Shown: piece after piece, positions 53,441 through 63,741 of the stretch
Layout: every line of letters starts with the position of its first letter
How positions within the stretch are numbered: position 1 is the first letter of the stretch
Source: Sipunculus nudus
Taxonomy: Eukaryota > Annelida > Sipuncula > Golfingiida > Sipunculidae
Direction of reading: 5' to 3'
Length of the DNA stretch: 64,000 nucleotides
Assembly: GCA_026874595.1 (NCBI GenBank)
Contig: CM049317.1
Span: forward strand, 55,836,118 to 55,900,117
The notes under the pieces: model-generated
Seen by the model: the letters and a program-made list of their open reading frames with translations, nothing else
Databases searched by the model: none
What the model was told of the DNA's origin: nothing
Made by a program: the position numbers and the translations under genes

Positions 53441-53488
53441 AATTTATAGTTTAATTATAAACCTAATTTGTCCGATCTTACATTGCAG

Positions 53489-53919
53489 ATTCTCCGAACG
53501 GCAATGACAACACACCAAGCATAGAAGACGTACAAGATACTCTGACACCCATCCTGGAAGAAGACAAAAGAATCTTCCGTTATGGAAGAGGGGGACTTCT
53601 TCGCTATGGAAAGCGCGGAGGAATATTCAGATACGGAAAACGCGGGGCGATCCTTAGATACGGACGCGGCGGTCTCTTCCGCTACGGACGCAGCGACGAT
53701 GACGTAAACATTTTCGATGACGCACCATCCGGCAAACGTCTCTTCCGTTGGGGCAAGCGCAGTGACGACTATGATGATCTAGCCGCCGCTAAGAGGATAT
53801 TTCGCTACGGAAAGAGACCAATGGATCTGGACGAAGCCATCGAAGCCGCCAAAGCCAGACTACTTCGCGCCACAAGGGATAAGCCACATGTACCCTTTCG
53901 TTTTGGGGATGAGGAATAA
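53489..53919 (+). CDS. LFRYamide/sNPF-type neuropeptide precursor, main peptide exon (last exon)
   Basis: The exon encodes residues 30-172 of a prohormone cut by convertases at basic sites and amidated at exposed glycines. After an acidic spacer (30-55) come IFRYG (58-62), GGLLRYG (64-70), GGIFRYG (73-79), GAILRYG (82-88), GGLFRYG (90-96), an acidic spacer ending SGKR (98-113), LFRWG (114-118), a short acidic spacer, IFRYG (133-137), a helical linker (140-160), and PHVPFRFG (162-169) followed by DEE and TAA. Sites are KR or single R (YGRGG, YGRS). The (L/I)FRY-amide repeats and the final PHxPFRF resemble the molluscan LFRFamide group, regarded as protostome short neuropeptide F; such peptides act through GPCRs in feeding, gut and reproductive control. 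Most copies end in Tyr and one in Trp rather than Phe. The acceptor is CTTACATTGCAG. The exon is clearly more GC-rich than its surroundings. Luqin/RYamide and NPF fit less well, since RPQGRF and long NPY-like motifs are absent. Confidence 0.92.
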
Positions 53920-53960
53920 ACATTCTTTAGAGCTACCATGCTATGGAAGAATTTAATTAT

Positions 53961-53966
53961 AATAAA
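53961..53966 (+). promoter_or_regulatory. Polyadenylation signal AATAAA
   Basis: A canonical AATAAA lies 42 bp after the stop codon, within an AT-rich stretch and followed by a T/G-rich stretch (TAACTTTTGTAAAGG), as expected for a short 3' UTR. A second AATAAA at 53915-53920 overlaps the stop codon itself (GAATAAAC). The downstream one is the likelier functional signal because it leaves a UTR of normal size. Confidence 0.6.
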
Positions 53967-53990
53967 GGTGATAACTTTTGTAAAGGCTCA

Positions 53991-54580
53991 ATCTGACTTT
54001 CTATAGCGGGCTCTGGCCACATTTTTTGCTGGGACAAGTACGAACCTGGGACTCTATGAACGCCCGATGCACCGCAGTGCTGATTCCCAAACCTGATTTA
54101 TGACAAATTACCCCACGTTTTTTGTTGCCTTTGAAATTTGGAAGCAAATTTCCAATCACATCATGACACTGTAACTGACACAACAACTGTCAATCAGTAA
54201 TGTATCGGACCTTGTTAATCAGTTGGCGCTTTGTGCTTCGCAAGATTAAAACATTAACCTAAACTATGAATGGTTGTTTGGTTTGAAAGTTTGAAATATT
54301 AACATGGGATATGTCTGTGGGCATGTGGTCTCAGTTAGCACATATCGGTTGCAATAGTCCAGAGCCTTTTCATAAAACTGGCTAATCAGCGCCCTAATTA
54401 TCAATAATCTCGGATCAGGGGCGGTTTTAGAGGGAACAAAGGTGACGCACATCCACTATTGTTTTACAAATAAATCTGGGAAATATATTAATATAAGCTA
54501 AATAATGAGAAGAAGCGCCAAATTTGCATCTGGTGCCGTTTTTTCCTATACTTTTTCATGTGAGAGTTATGTATAAAATC
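53991..54580. other. Downstream flank of the neuropeptide gene
   Basis: No gene recognised. CAGGGGCGGTTTTAGAGG at about 54417 resembles a transposon end but no partner was found. Confidence 0.5.
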
Positions 54581-54694
54581 CAGTGGCTTCAATTTTTCTT
54601 CCAGGATGGGGGATGACTTTGCATTTATATACACAAACACACATACACATACTTATATATATATACCTTTTTCAGCGTCTGTGAGTGACATATT

Positions 54695-54745
<51 letters not shown>

Positions 54746-54977
54746 TGTATTTATACTTAATCATATTTCAAATAAGTATAATGTTTTAGAAAATAAGTTA
54801 TTTTGTGAATTCTAAGCAAGGTTTAGATAAAACATTTTTTAGTAAATAGATGCAGTCTTTAATTCTATTTATTTATATATTTCATTAGCAATATTATTAT
54901 ATTATTCTCTGAAAAGTGGGTGGATGATTACATTGACCATCCCCCCCCCCTTGCCATCCCCCATATTGGCGCCCCTG
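54581..54977. mobile_element. Non-autonomous hAT-like element, CAGTGGCGTC family, copy downstream of the gene
   Basis: It starts CAGTGGCTTCAATTTTTC and ends ATATTGGCGCCCCTG, between perfect 8-bp duplications ATAAAATC (54573-54580 and 54978-54985). It shares the (TA)n core, the TTTTAGAAAATAAG block, the GCAGTCTTTAATT block and the CATTGACCATCCCC block with the copy at 35560. It has no coding capacity. Confidence 0.85.
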
Positions 54978-57370
54978 ATAAAATCTACCAACACTCCAGA
55001 TAGACTTGGTCAGCTCTGTCTGGTTGTTGACCGCCACCCCCTCAATTAATGATACTGTGTCTGCATCTGAGTATGGTACTCGGTAAAGCGCGCACCTCCG
55101 CCAAAGATAAAACAAGTCCTCTTAATCCACCCGTTTTCTTGAATCTTCACAAAATTTAATGGTGTTCCTGGGCCATGTGTCATCCCTCTACAAAGTTTCA
55201 TTGAAATCTGTTTCGTGGTTTTTCGTAATCTTGTTAGTTACAAACATACCAACGTACAAATCGACAAACAAGCAAACCAGATTGAAAACATAACCTTCTT
55301 TTTTTCAAATATCAAGAAAGAATATAATACTCTTATGTGTGTAAAATATGTTCCTAATATTTATTTTGACACTGTACTAATATATTTTGTGTGGGTGCGT
55401 TTTTTATAAAAAAAAATCGGCCAATAAAGACGCCTACAGCTTTAGATGCCAGTGTAAATTAATTGCAAAGTTATTGATTTGACCTGAAGGATAATTCAAG
55501 TAAATGTTTCATACATCATTAGGGATAACCTTTATTTTGTCAATATAAATGTTTTAAATACCAATTACACTACACACTCCGATTTCCTCACAACCTTGTC
55601 TTTAAATTAATATCTTGACTCGAGTCATCTAATTGGTTGAAAGGCAATAGGTTTCTTATGACAAGCCTTCTTTTTAATTAATCAGACGACAGCACTCAAA
55701 ATATACACGTGCAAGGCGTTATCTTGCCAATACAGTGCCTTCCCAATGCCTTGCCTTTCCGCGAACAAGCCACGCCTAAAAACAAAGACAAATCATTCTA
55801 CTGACTCTATACTTAGCGACTTTATTTAAATTAACGTTCGGGATAAATTACAACTTCTCGAAAGAATATAAAATGCGCTCTATTTCTCTAAATGATCACT
55901 CTCATGTCCAACTTTAAGTTCTGGACCTTGGCATGGTCGCAAAATAAGCCATATTCCGCTCTAAAGTCAACCAACACACGTCTCACTGCTACTAGCTATT
56001 CTCTCTGCATATACATTTACATCTTGAACAACGTTCTCCTATTACTTTCGTGTCGCATCCCCGCACACTTATACGAACTATAACGAGCTAATCCTCGAAA
56101 TTATTTCACATGGCCGCAATTAGAGGGCCACTTTTTCCGTACAGACTAAAACCCGGATGTCGCAAGCCGGGTGACGTGAGTAAAAGTGGAGAACATTAAA
56201 GGGCAAGGTCTGCAAGTTAATTTTATTGTTCAGTGATACCTCTATGAAATCCTAGCAACGATATAAACAAGAGATACAATAAGCAACTGTGAGCTTCCAC
56301 AGAAATATTTTTGGTGTGGCAAGCTATGTTCATATTAAAGGGGGAGGAAGTATCACATTTTTCAATTGGTTTTGTTACTTGATTGGTTTGTCCTTTAGCA
56401 ACTGATGGCAAACGTTTTTAAGAAAATTTTAATTTAATGCTGTGGAAAATTAGGATATTACATAATGAATCATCCATAACATTTTTGAGGTAATATTTAA
56501 TCACTATAATATTATGTTCATACAAAGGATTATATAACATTGTGACATACGCCTGTTTCTTTTTCCGGGCCGAGAGCCAGAACAGTGCTTTCGTATAAGA
56601 GGGTGGCTTTGTTCTCGAATGGCCGGCGATTGGGATATGAGACCAGAACAAACATGTAGCTGCGTACTCATGAAAGTTTAATTTTTTTTTGCGGAGGCAT
56701 CCATGTAGGCTCTAACTACGGTCTCTGGTCCTTGAAATATGATTACAAAATACTTTAATATTTCTATTGATCAACAACTTAGGACTGATTGTCTTTCCTA
56801 ATTTTCAGAACTCCTCATCATATCTTCTCCCTATCTTGCTGTAAGAAATTTATCCTATTAGCGAAATCACTTGAAGTTTATGCATATTAAACCTAGTGGC
56901 CCGTAGTTTAATGCACAAAGCTGCTGCCAGAGGAACGATCAAGTACGAAAAAGCAACTACACTGAATAATCATATCATCTACCCCAGAATCCCTTGTTTC
57001 TTGTTGGTAATATGTTGACAATTAGTAAACAGATCACAAAATAACCTGCCTGCGTCACACTAAATACCGGTTGTTTTTTTTAGAAAAGGAGGAAAACACA
57101 CCAAATATAATTGAAACATGACAACGCCAATAAACTGTACATCCCTTCTAAAAAAAATACCTTCATGATAAGCCTTACTGAAAATGGTGCCAGTAAGATG
57201 TCTTGTCCTTAGCAGCTCTATCATTCACGGCCGCGTCCTAATTAATTAAATGAGCTAATATATAATTGTCATGTCTAATAGAATTCAAAATAACTCTTTA
57301 ATCAACAACCTTTGCACAAGCATTTTTCATTCCACGAATTTGTCACTTATCACAATTAGCTGTTATAATT
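54978..57370. other. Stretch without a recognised gene
   Basis: It holds a dispersed repeat fragment at about 55130-55265 and otherwise unremarkable AT-rich sequence with short frames. Confidence 0.5.
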
Positions 57371-57588
57371 CAGGGGCGGATCAAACAATTTGGAGAGGAA
57401 GGAGTCCAACACAGGATGACTTATGACAAAATTTAAACAGAGGTCCCGAGGTCCGGAAAAGAGGGCGGGGGCGGTCCAGGCCGAGAAAAATTTGTCGAAA
57501 ACCTTGAAAATATAAGTTGCCGCGGCTGGAAGAGGTGGGGGGGGGGGGCCTCTGGACCCCCGGGGTCTTTCTCATGGATCCGCTTCTG
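57371..57588. mobile_element. MITE of the CAGGGGCGGATCC family
   Basis: The ends are CAGGGGCGGATC and GATCCGCTTCTG, with a perfect 5-bp duplication TAATT on both sides (57366-57370 and 57589-57593). It shares AGGATGACTTATGACAAAA and GGTCCCGAGGTCC blocks with the copy at 58409. It carries a poly-G tract near 57537-57548 and encodes no protein. Confidence 0.75.
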
Positions 57589-58408
57589 TAATTAATGTGT
57601 TCACCATAAATACCCCTAGTCACATACATAATTTTTGGTTTGGGTATTTCATATAGTTTTAATTCCTGCAGTATCTTGATCGAGAAAGAAATTAGAAAGC
57701 CTTTGGAGAGGAAATTATTCGATAAAAGCCGAAATTTAATACATTTCACATTCAAAAGTTATCAAACGACATGGTATGGCATCCGAAGTATTGATCACCC
57801 CGTGCCCGTAAAAAACAGAATGGCTTATAAACAGGTACAGTTTTACCCTGCTTATCGGCTTCTATAAATGCAAGGAGCAAGCACAGAATTAGCCCTCTGC
57901 AGGCTAAATGCGAAGGACGTGTCCAACTTTCGGTATCACTTGCAAACGAGTTCGAATTCGGGGAGTTCTATAGGTGTATTGGTACGGTAATTGAGATCAT
58001 TATACACTAATGACTCAGAGAGACCCCGGTGTTTGGTGACACCAGGATACAAAAAGAGCGGAAGCGAGTGCTACCGCTCTGTCATGCAGTCCAAAACCTT
58101 AATTGAATTCGGGGGATGTACACACATATTAATAAGAGTAGTTGGCGGATACCTCCGACATTTTTTTATTAAATCCAGACTGCCTTCCAATCTGAATCCA
58201 GGTCAAGACCTTCCAGGAAATGTCATCCTCATCTTTACAAGACTTACATCTATCAATGTTTATGAAATCTAAAAAGACATACACGGAATCCTGTAATCTC
58301 GGATCGGCAGGCACTATATATTCTGATACAGCTAACTATCTATAAGGAACAGCTGAGGCCGTCACGTGTAAGGACTGTAGCTTCTCCGTAACTCAGAATC
58401 TTTTTATC

Positions 58409-58602
58409 CAGGGCGGATACAGGATTTAGAAAAAGGAGGGACCCAAGCCAGGAGGACTTATGATAAAACTTTGAATAAAAGGTCCCGAGGTCCTGAAAAA
58501 GGAGGGGGGAAGAGTCTGAAAAGTTGCGACAGCTGAAAAGGGGAAGGGTGTCGTTCCGCCTCTCTGCAATCACGGGAGTGGTGGTGGGGGGGGGGGGGGG
58601 TC
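58409..58602. mobile_element. MITE of the CAGGGGCGGATCC family, 3'-truncated copy
   Basis: The left end CAGGGCGGATACAGGATTTAG and the AGGAGGACTTATGATAAAA and GGTCCCGAGGTCC blocks match the copy at 57371. The match stops after a poly-G tract (about 58586-58599); the expected GATCC...CTG right end is missing. Confidence 0.6.
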
Positions 58603-59141
58603 TAAACATTTGCCGTAAACGAATAAGCAGAGAGAGGTTAAACTAAACAGAGGTTGAAACAGAGTCTTTGTTTATCTCATCTTGTACTGGTTATAACTCG
58701 AGAGAGTAATGGAGATTCGTGGCTTCGAACCTTTATGTAATGCCAAGGACTCTGTAATATTACATCACAGCTGTTCTTAATGATATGCATGAAAGACATC
58801 TGCATAACGGGATATGTAAATCAGATCCGCATAGTGGCCCTACCTATGGTACGATTTAATAAAAGCTACTTTGGAAAATGATATATGAAAACGTGAAATT
58901 TTGTAATTACATTTCGCGTCGACAGTCCCTGTTTAAAAAAAAATATCTGCTTTCGACGAATAAGCCGACACACTGAGAAGCGTCTGCCAAATTTACTAAC
59001 ATGCCTTGCTTTATATGATGTTACAGGTGCTCTTTTTATTGTGTGGCACGGGCGTAACTCCTCTTGTGGCGCTCGTGTCTGGCCGCGTGTTACATTCAAT
59101 GGTTAATCCGTACTGGTTGAACTCACAGGCACTCGTTTCCA

Positions 59142-59487
59142 GCATTAAAATCGCATAGAAATCATAAACACGTTGAGTATGGGCGATATACCAGTTATAA
59201 AAGAACAAGACTCATGACAAATGACCGCGTCGCAGCTGGAATAAACGTGCTGGAATTCGCGGTTAGTGCGGAGAACTTTCATTTTTGGAAGTTTAATCTT
59301 GTAAATCAACAAGTTTTCAACTGAAAGGCGCGCGATCATGCATGTGAAGCGGATAATTCTCCGGAATTGGGACTTGTGAAAAAAAGTCGTCGTCCCCGTT
59401 TAGCGGCGGAGTTCATTACCTTGTTCTTTTTTAACTGGTATACCGCCCATACTCAACGTGTTTATGATTTCTATGCGATTTTAATGC
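59142..59487. repeat. 68-bp near-perfect inverted repeat, 210-bp spacer
   Basis: 59142-59209 (starting GCATTAAAATCGCATAGAAA) and 59420-59487 (ending TTTCTATGCGATTTTAATGC) are reverse complements at 66 of 68 positions. Similarity stops sharply at both outer and inner edges, so it is not a normal MITE. A transcript would form a long hairpin. No coding role is evident; short frames reading through each arm are consequences of the duplication. Confidence 0.85.
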
Positions 59488-60785
59488 ATTTGGACTTCAG
59501 TTTACTTTCTGGATGTTACAAGAGCTTTGCACTGGACTGTCATTCTGCGAGAGTTTACATTTAAAGGACTTATCGTCGTGATGGTGTTGGTATCCAGGTA
59601 CTGTGCACTTTATTTTACTATGTGATTGTATTGACTTGTTGTTATACCACTGTTTTACTGTAATTGTATTGATTTAGTGTATTGTAATGTTAGGGTTGTT
59701 TTAAGAATAAATTATAGTTATTTGTTAACAAAAAACTACTGACTTCTTTATTCATTCCCCTAGACATTTCACGCTGCCTAGTGTTACAGAATCTGATTTT
59801 TTTTATCTTCATTACAAAATTTGTGTTCATCACGCATACGTGATCTGTTTGTATTAGGTTCCGTAACAATGATACGTCTATAACTTTGGTAGAGACTTCC
59901 GAAGACGGTATAGGCAAAGTTCAAGGGCAATTCCTCGAATAATGTCAGTAAAATTTTATCACGTTTACACCAGTTTTTTAATATACCCCACGGCCGTCTA
60001 GTGCCAGTCGGGTAAAATTACTCTGGAAAACTTACACAATGATTTTTCGAAAATAAGTGATTAACACGCGATAACCCCCTAAAGGTACATAAACATTTGC
60101 GAGTACATGTTCAACATCTCCCTCCATTGGTACATCTTGGATGAATACAACATTTTCATAGCAAAACTTTCCCGGCACATGGGCTCACATTCTACAATCT
60201 ACCTGTTTTATACTTTGTTATGGTTCTGTGTGTTAGTAAACACAGTCCCCGTGTGTCGTATAACCATAACAAGACTGAATGACCAGAGGTCCGATCATGC
60301 GCGTGCAGACGTCTCACAAACAAGGAGAAGTAACAAGAAAGAGATACATAGAAGAAACATCGGTTAGAAACTTGATAACCCTGGTATTAAAAGTCGTGCG
60401 GTACGGCCACTAGGTGGCGTGGGCTCTTTGTTTAAATTTTGCACCACTGATCACACCCGGCGCAACTATTTTCAATTTTCCGTACAGAAGTAAGCATACC
60501 ATTTCAGAACGAAATACTGGCAGATTCCATAATATCTGAAGGAGAAAACACTTTATTTAACTCACCTTGTTTAACGAATATGTCCTTTAATAATCGCACT
60601 GGGACGAATGCTTCCCTTATTAAGCCTCCTTCAGTTGTTGATTAGGTAGGGATGCCTTTGGTTGGTTTGCCTGTCACCCACCTCACTCCAGAAGAGAAAT
60701 TTGATTAAATGTTTAATTGAAATTTTGTAAGGGTATCGCCCAAGAAATCGTCCCGTAAATTTTAGGTTTAAACTGATTCACCTCA
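59488..60785. other. Stretch without a recognised gene
   Basis: AT-rich, short frames only; no repeat recognised. Confidence 0.5.
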
Positions 60786-61054
60786 GGCAAAAAAAAAGGT
60801 ATGGTTCTCAGGCACCACCCGCGTCAATTGTAAACCCCCGCATCAAAAATTGTTATTTTGATTTTTAACAGAACTTTTCCAATTTTCAGTTCCAGCCGCT
60901 CGAACGTTTCTTACCAGAAGAAAAAAATCATACAATTCTATCCCTTATCATTTGATATATTTATCGAAAAATACCAAAAATAAAAATAAGAAAAACCGCC
61001 CACCCGCATAGATTTCTGTAAAAAAAATGCCTGAGGACCAAACTTTTTTTTGCC
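60786..61054. mobile_element. MITE, GGTATGGTTCTCAGGCAC family, copy 2
   Basis: The left end GGCAAAAAAAAAGGTATGG is matched by a decayed right end, GAGGACCAAACTTTTTTTTGCC. The interior contains CCACCCGCGTCAATTGTAAA and the CGCATAGATTTCTG block. About 270 bp, non-coding. Confidence 0.7.
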
Positions 61055-62775
61055 CTTAATATGTTTTTGTCCAAAGCATTCTCTGCGATTGTTAGATCGG
61101 GAACATCGTCATTCACTAGTACATATATTTAGCGAAGTTTAAATGTAAATTTCTGAAAAGAGTGAACGTGCACCTATTTGATACGGCTTTGTTCTGGCTT
61201 GCAGAGATCACCTGTGATGCAATCATCGAATAGGTGCCTTGACAGACAAACATTTCTCTCGGCTTGGATTCGTTTATTTCCCGTTCCTTCGTAGCACATA
61301 TCATACAAGTGTGTGCAAGCGCGACTTTATTGAGAGTATTTAGAAATGACTGAAATCAAGAAATACACATGTATGTTGATTTTATTATTACTCCAAGATC
61401 AAGTATTGTCTCTGATAGAATTGCGAGATCTACAACGTTCTGTCGCAGGGTTTCCTGTGACTGACGTTATTGCTAAGTTGATAGTGCTCACGAGAAAAGT
61501 GGGCAGATTTTTTTTAACAATCATGAAGATCATGGTTTATAGAAAAAATAATTGCTGTCGGTAAATGGGATCATTTTATGCAAATCTATATTATTATTTA
61601 TTTCTATAGACAAATGAATTATAAAATATAATGGGATTTGGAATATCTTTGTTTTACTTGAAATTGTTACCTTGGTATATGTCGAGACTGAAGCAAACTC
61701 CTAGCACTCAATTCTACTAATAATCGCTTTCCATATCATTCAGCAACAACGAGCAGCTTGAAACATAAACACTGGTCATGAACCTTGAGAGTAGAAAAAG
61801 TCATGGCGGGGGACGGATTTATAGATGGTACAATGAGGGGGGGCCGAGTTTATCGACTGAAGAATTAGCCGCTTTTCTTCCTTATTTCTGAAAGTGCGAG
61901 CACTATATAAAGTCTATTATCACTCTTGGACACACTTGCGTACCTGTCCCAGGTTGTTGAGACCCCCCCCCCCCCCCTTTTATTTTCTTTCTATCCGCCC
62001 CTTCGAACCAAGGGTGGAATTATTATCATATCAGGATACAGAGCTAGATACAATGGAATTAAACCCTAGTATAACAGATCAAAGAGAATGACATATTGAC
62101 AAAGCCAGTCCCTGAATCACAGACTATGTCACAACGGGGTGAAATAGTAAAGCTCCGAGTTATCTGACAGCCAACAACGTTAAATGAATAGCTCGAACCA
62201 CCTTCATGCTTTTTGGATTATTTCTAATGTGCAAATCGATTTCAGCAAAATGACAACACCATTATCGTCCACATATTTTAGGGTCACTGAGTTCAGCGAG
62301 AAATACATCCTCCAAGTATGTATTGTCAGAGATTTATTTTAAAAGAGACATGAATTATTCTAAACAGATGTGATAATCACATAAAAAGATAGGTGCTTCA
62401 ATCACCATGGAATTAGGAAACACTACTGAAACCCTTCTTCAATTTCAGTCCTGTTAAGAAACAAATATTTTGAAGACGAAATTAAGATATACCATGTGCA
62501 TGCAAGGACTGCTAGAGAATAGTCCGTGATATACAATGGTTGAAATCAGAATTTGCCCCCCCCCCCCCATTGACCTAACTACGAACTGTATGTGACCTTA
62601 ATCCCATATTCATTCAATAAATAATAATGAGCAGAGCAGTTCCGAGTGGCCAATCAAGTTACCTTTGACAATGTGTTTGGCCAATCACCTGACAAGTGAT
62701 AATTTACATAATTTGGGCGACTCTCCCGAACAAAATACGTATAGTCTGTACCATAAGCCGTGTCAGCATGTTTAA
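61055..62775. other. Stretch without a recognised gene
   Basis: Contains poly-C runs near 61964-61977 and 62558-62569. No gene or mobile-element ends were recognised between the MITE copies. Confidence 0.5.
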
Positions 62776-63245
62776 GGCAAAATATAAAAGGTATGTTTCT
62801 CAGGCACCGCCCGCGTCAATTGCAACCCCCCCGCATCAAACATTTTTATTTTGATTTTCATCTTTCAAGAGGATAAAATAATACAATTTTGATACGATTT
62901 CCTTTGTTATGTAGCGCTTTTACCTGTTTCGCACAAAAAAAAACTGTTATTTTAATGTTTTTCTCTGATCATATGACATTTTATCGAACCATACAAAAAA
63001 AGGTAAAAAAATAAAATATCGCCCGCCCGCACTGATTTCTGAAAAAAAGTGCCTGAGAACCAGGGGCCTGTTGCAATAACATTTTACTGGACTTAAGCCC
63101 AGTTGGGGGCCTAAATACCATGATTACAATTGTGACGTCCTAATAGTTACCATGGTGACACACAGATGCCCCTGGGCTTAAGTCACCTACATGACTTAAG
63201 TCACCTTATTGCAACACACCCCATACCTTTTTTATTTTTTTGGCC
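62776..63245. mobile_element. MITE, GGTATGGTTCTCAGGCAC family, copy 3, with a nested insertion
   Basis: The outer element has GGCAAAATATAAAAGGTATG at the left and CATACCTTTTTTATTTTTTT at the right, with the same interior blocks and order as the copy at 22387. It is 470 bp instead of about 285 because a separate inverted-repeat element (63063-63221) sits in its right terminal repeat. Confidence 0.75.
63063..63221. mobile_element. Small inverted-repeat element nested in a MITE
   Basis: The ends GGGGCCTGTTGCAATAA and TTATTGCAACACACCC are inverted, and the interior also folds (CTTAAGCCCAG with CTGGGCTTAAG). Removing it with one copy of the flanking CA restores the GAGAACCATACC terminal sequence of the host MITE, so the boundaries are well supported. 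No coding capacity. Confidence 0.65.
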
Positions 63246-63741
63246 TGACCGGGATATTTTTATACAAAGGAGACAATGCAAAAAGTCCTAGCCTAAAGGC
63301 TGCAGGAGCAATTCCGCCCACTGCCGAGTGAATAATAATGTCTTACCTTACACTGATTTCGTACGAGACAGAATAATCCAAAATATGACAAAACACATAA
63401 TGGTCTCTAATTTCCATTTGTAATTATTTTAGAAACGACTCGGATCACGTTAAAAAGACTTCTGGGGACAAATCAGACCAGCGAACCAGAGCTTTTCTTT
63501 AATGATAAACGATTCTTCATATATTTTCACCATTAACAACTAGTGACCTGGCTGTCAACTTCCCCACATGTGCAAACAACCACCTCTGGTTGCATGGTTT
63601 TTCTGTTTGTCAAGACGGGCGCAAGTACCGTGTTTACTAATTGCTTGTAGATATACAAGCACATGCATCAGTCAGTGGGTCATTATAAGATCTTTTCTTA
63701 GCAGCAATTAATTAAAATTCATTAATATGTAGCAAGAGTGG

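Larger units (their letters stand above)
35464..53488 (+). other. Intron (phase 1, 18,025 bp) of the LFRYamide-type gene
   Basis: The donor is GTAAGT and the acceptor is TTACATTGCAG, with phase 1 at both ends. It contains no recognisable coding exon. It is loaded with repeats: a hAT-like element beginning 97 bp after the donor, a hAT-like element with a nested MITE (38374-39391), a palindromic element (41816-42320) and a related copy (50868-51252), a V-type SINE (43041-43263), a truncated hAT copy (44972-45115), a 42-bp minisatellite (46287-46520) and a dispersed repeat ending about 50 bp before the acceptor. Unmarked stretches such as 39,392-41,077, 45,116-46,286 and 46,521-50,867 show only AT-rich unique-looking sequence and short frames. 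A small unrecognised internal exon cannot be ruled out without transcripts. Confidence 0.75.

Noticed and set aside
54417-54470. CAGGGGCGGTTTTAGAGG resembling a hAT/MITE end
   Set aside because: No inverted partner or duplication before the next element at 54581. A short CAGGGGCG match alone is not enough; the same holds for CAGGGGCGCTAAAG at about 49327.
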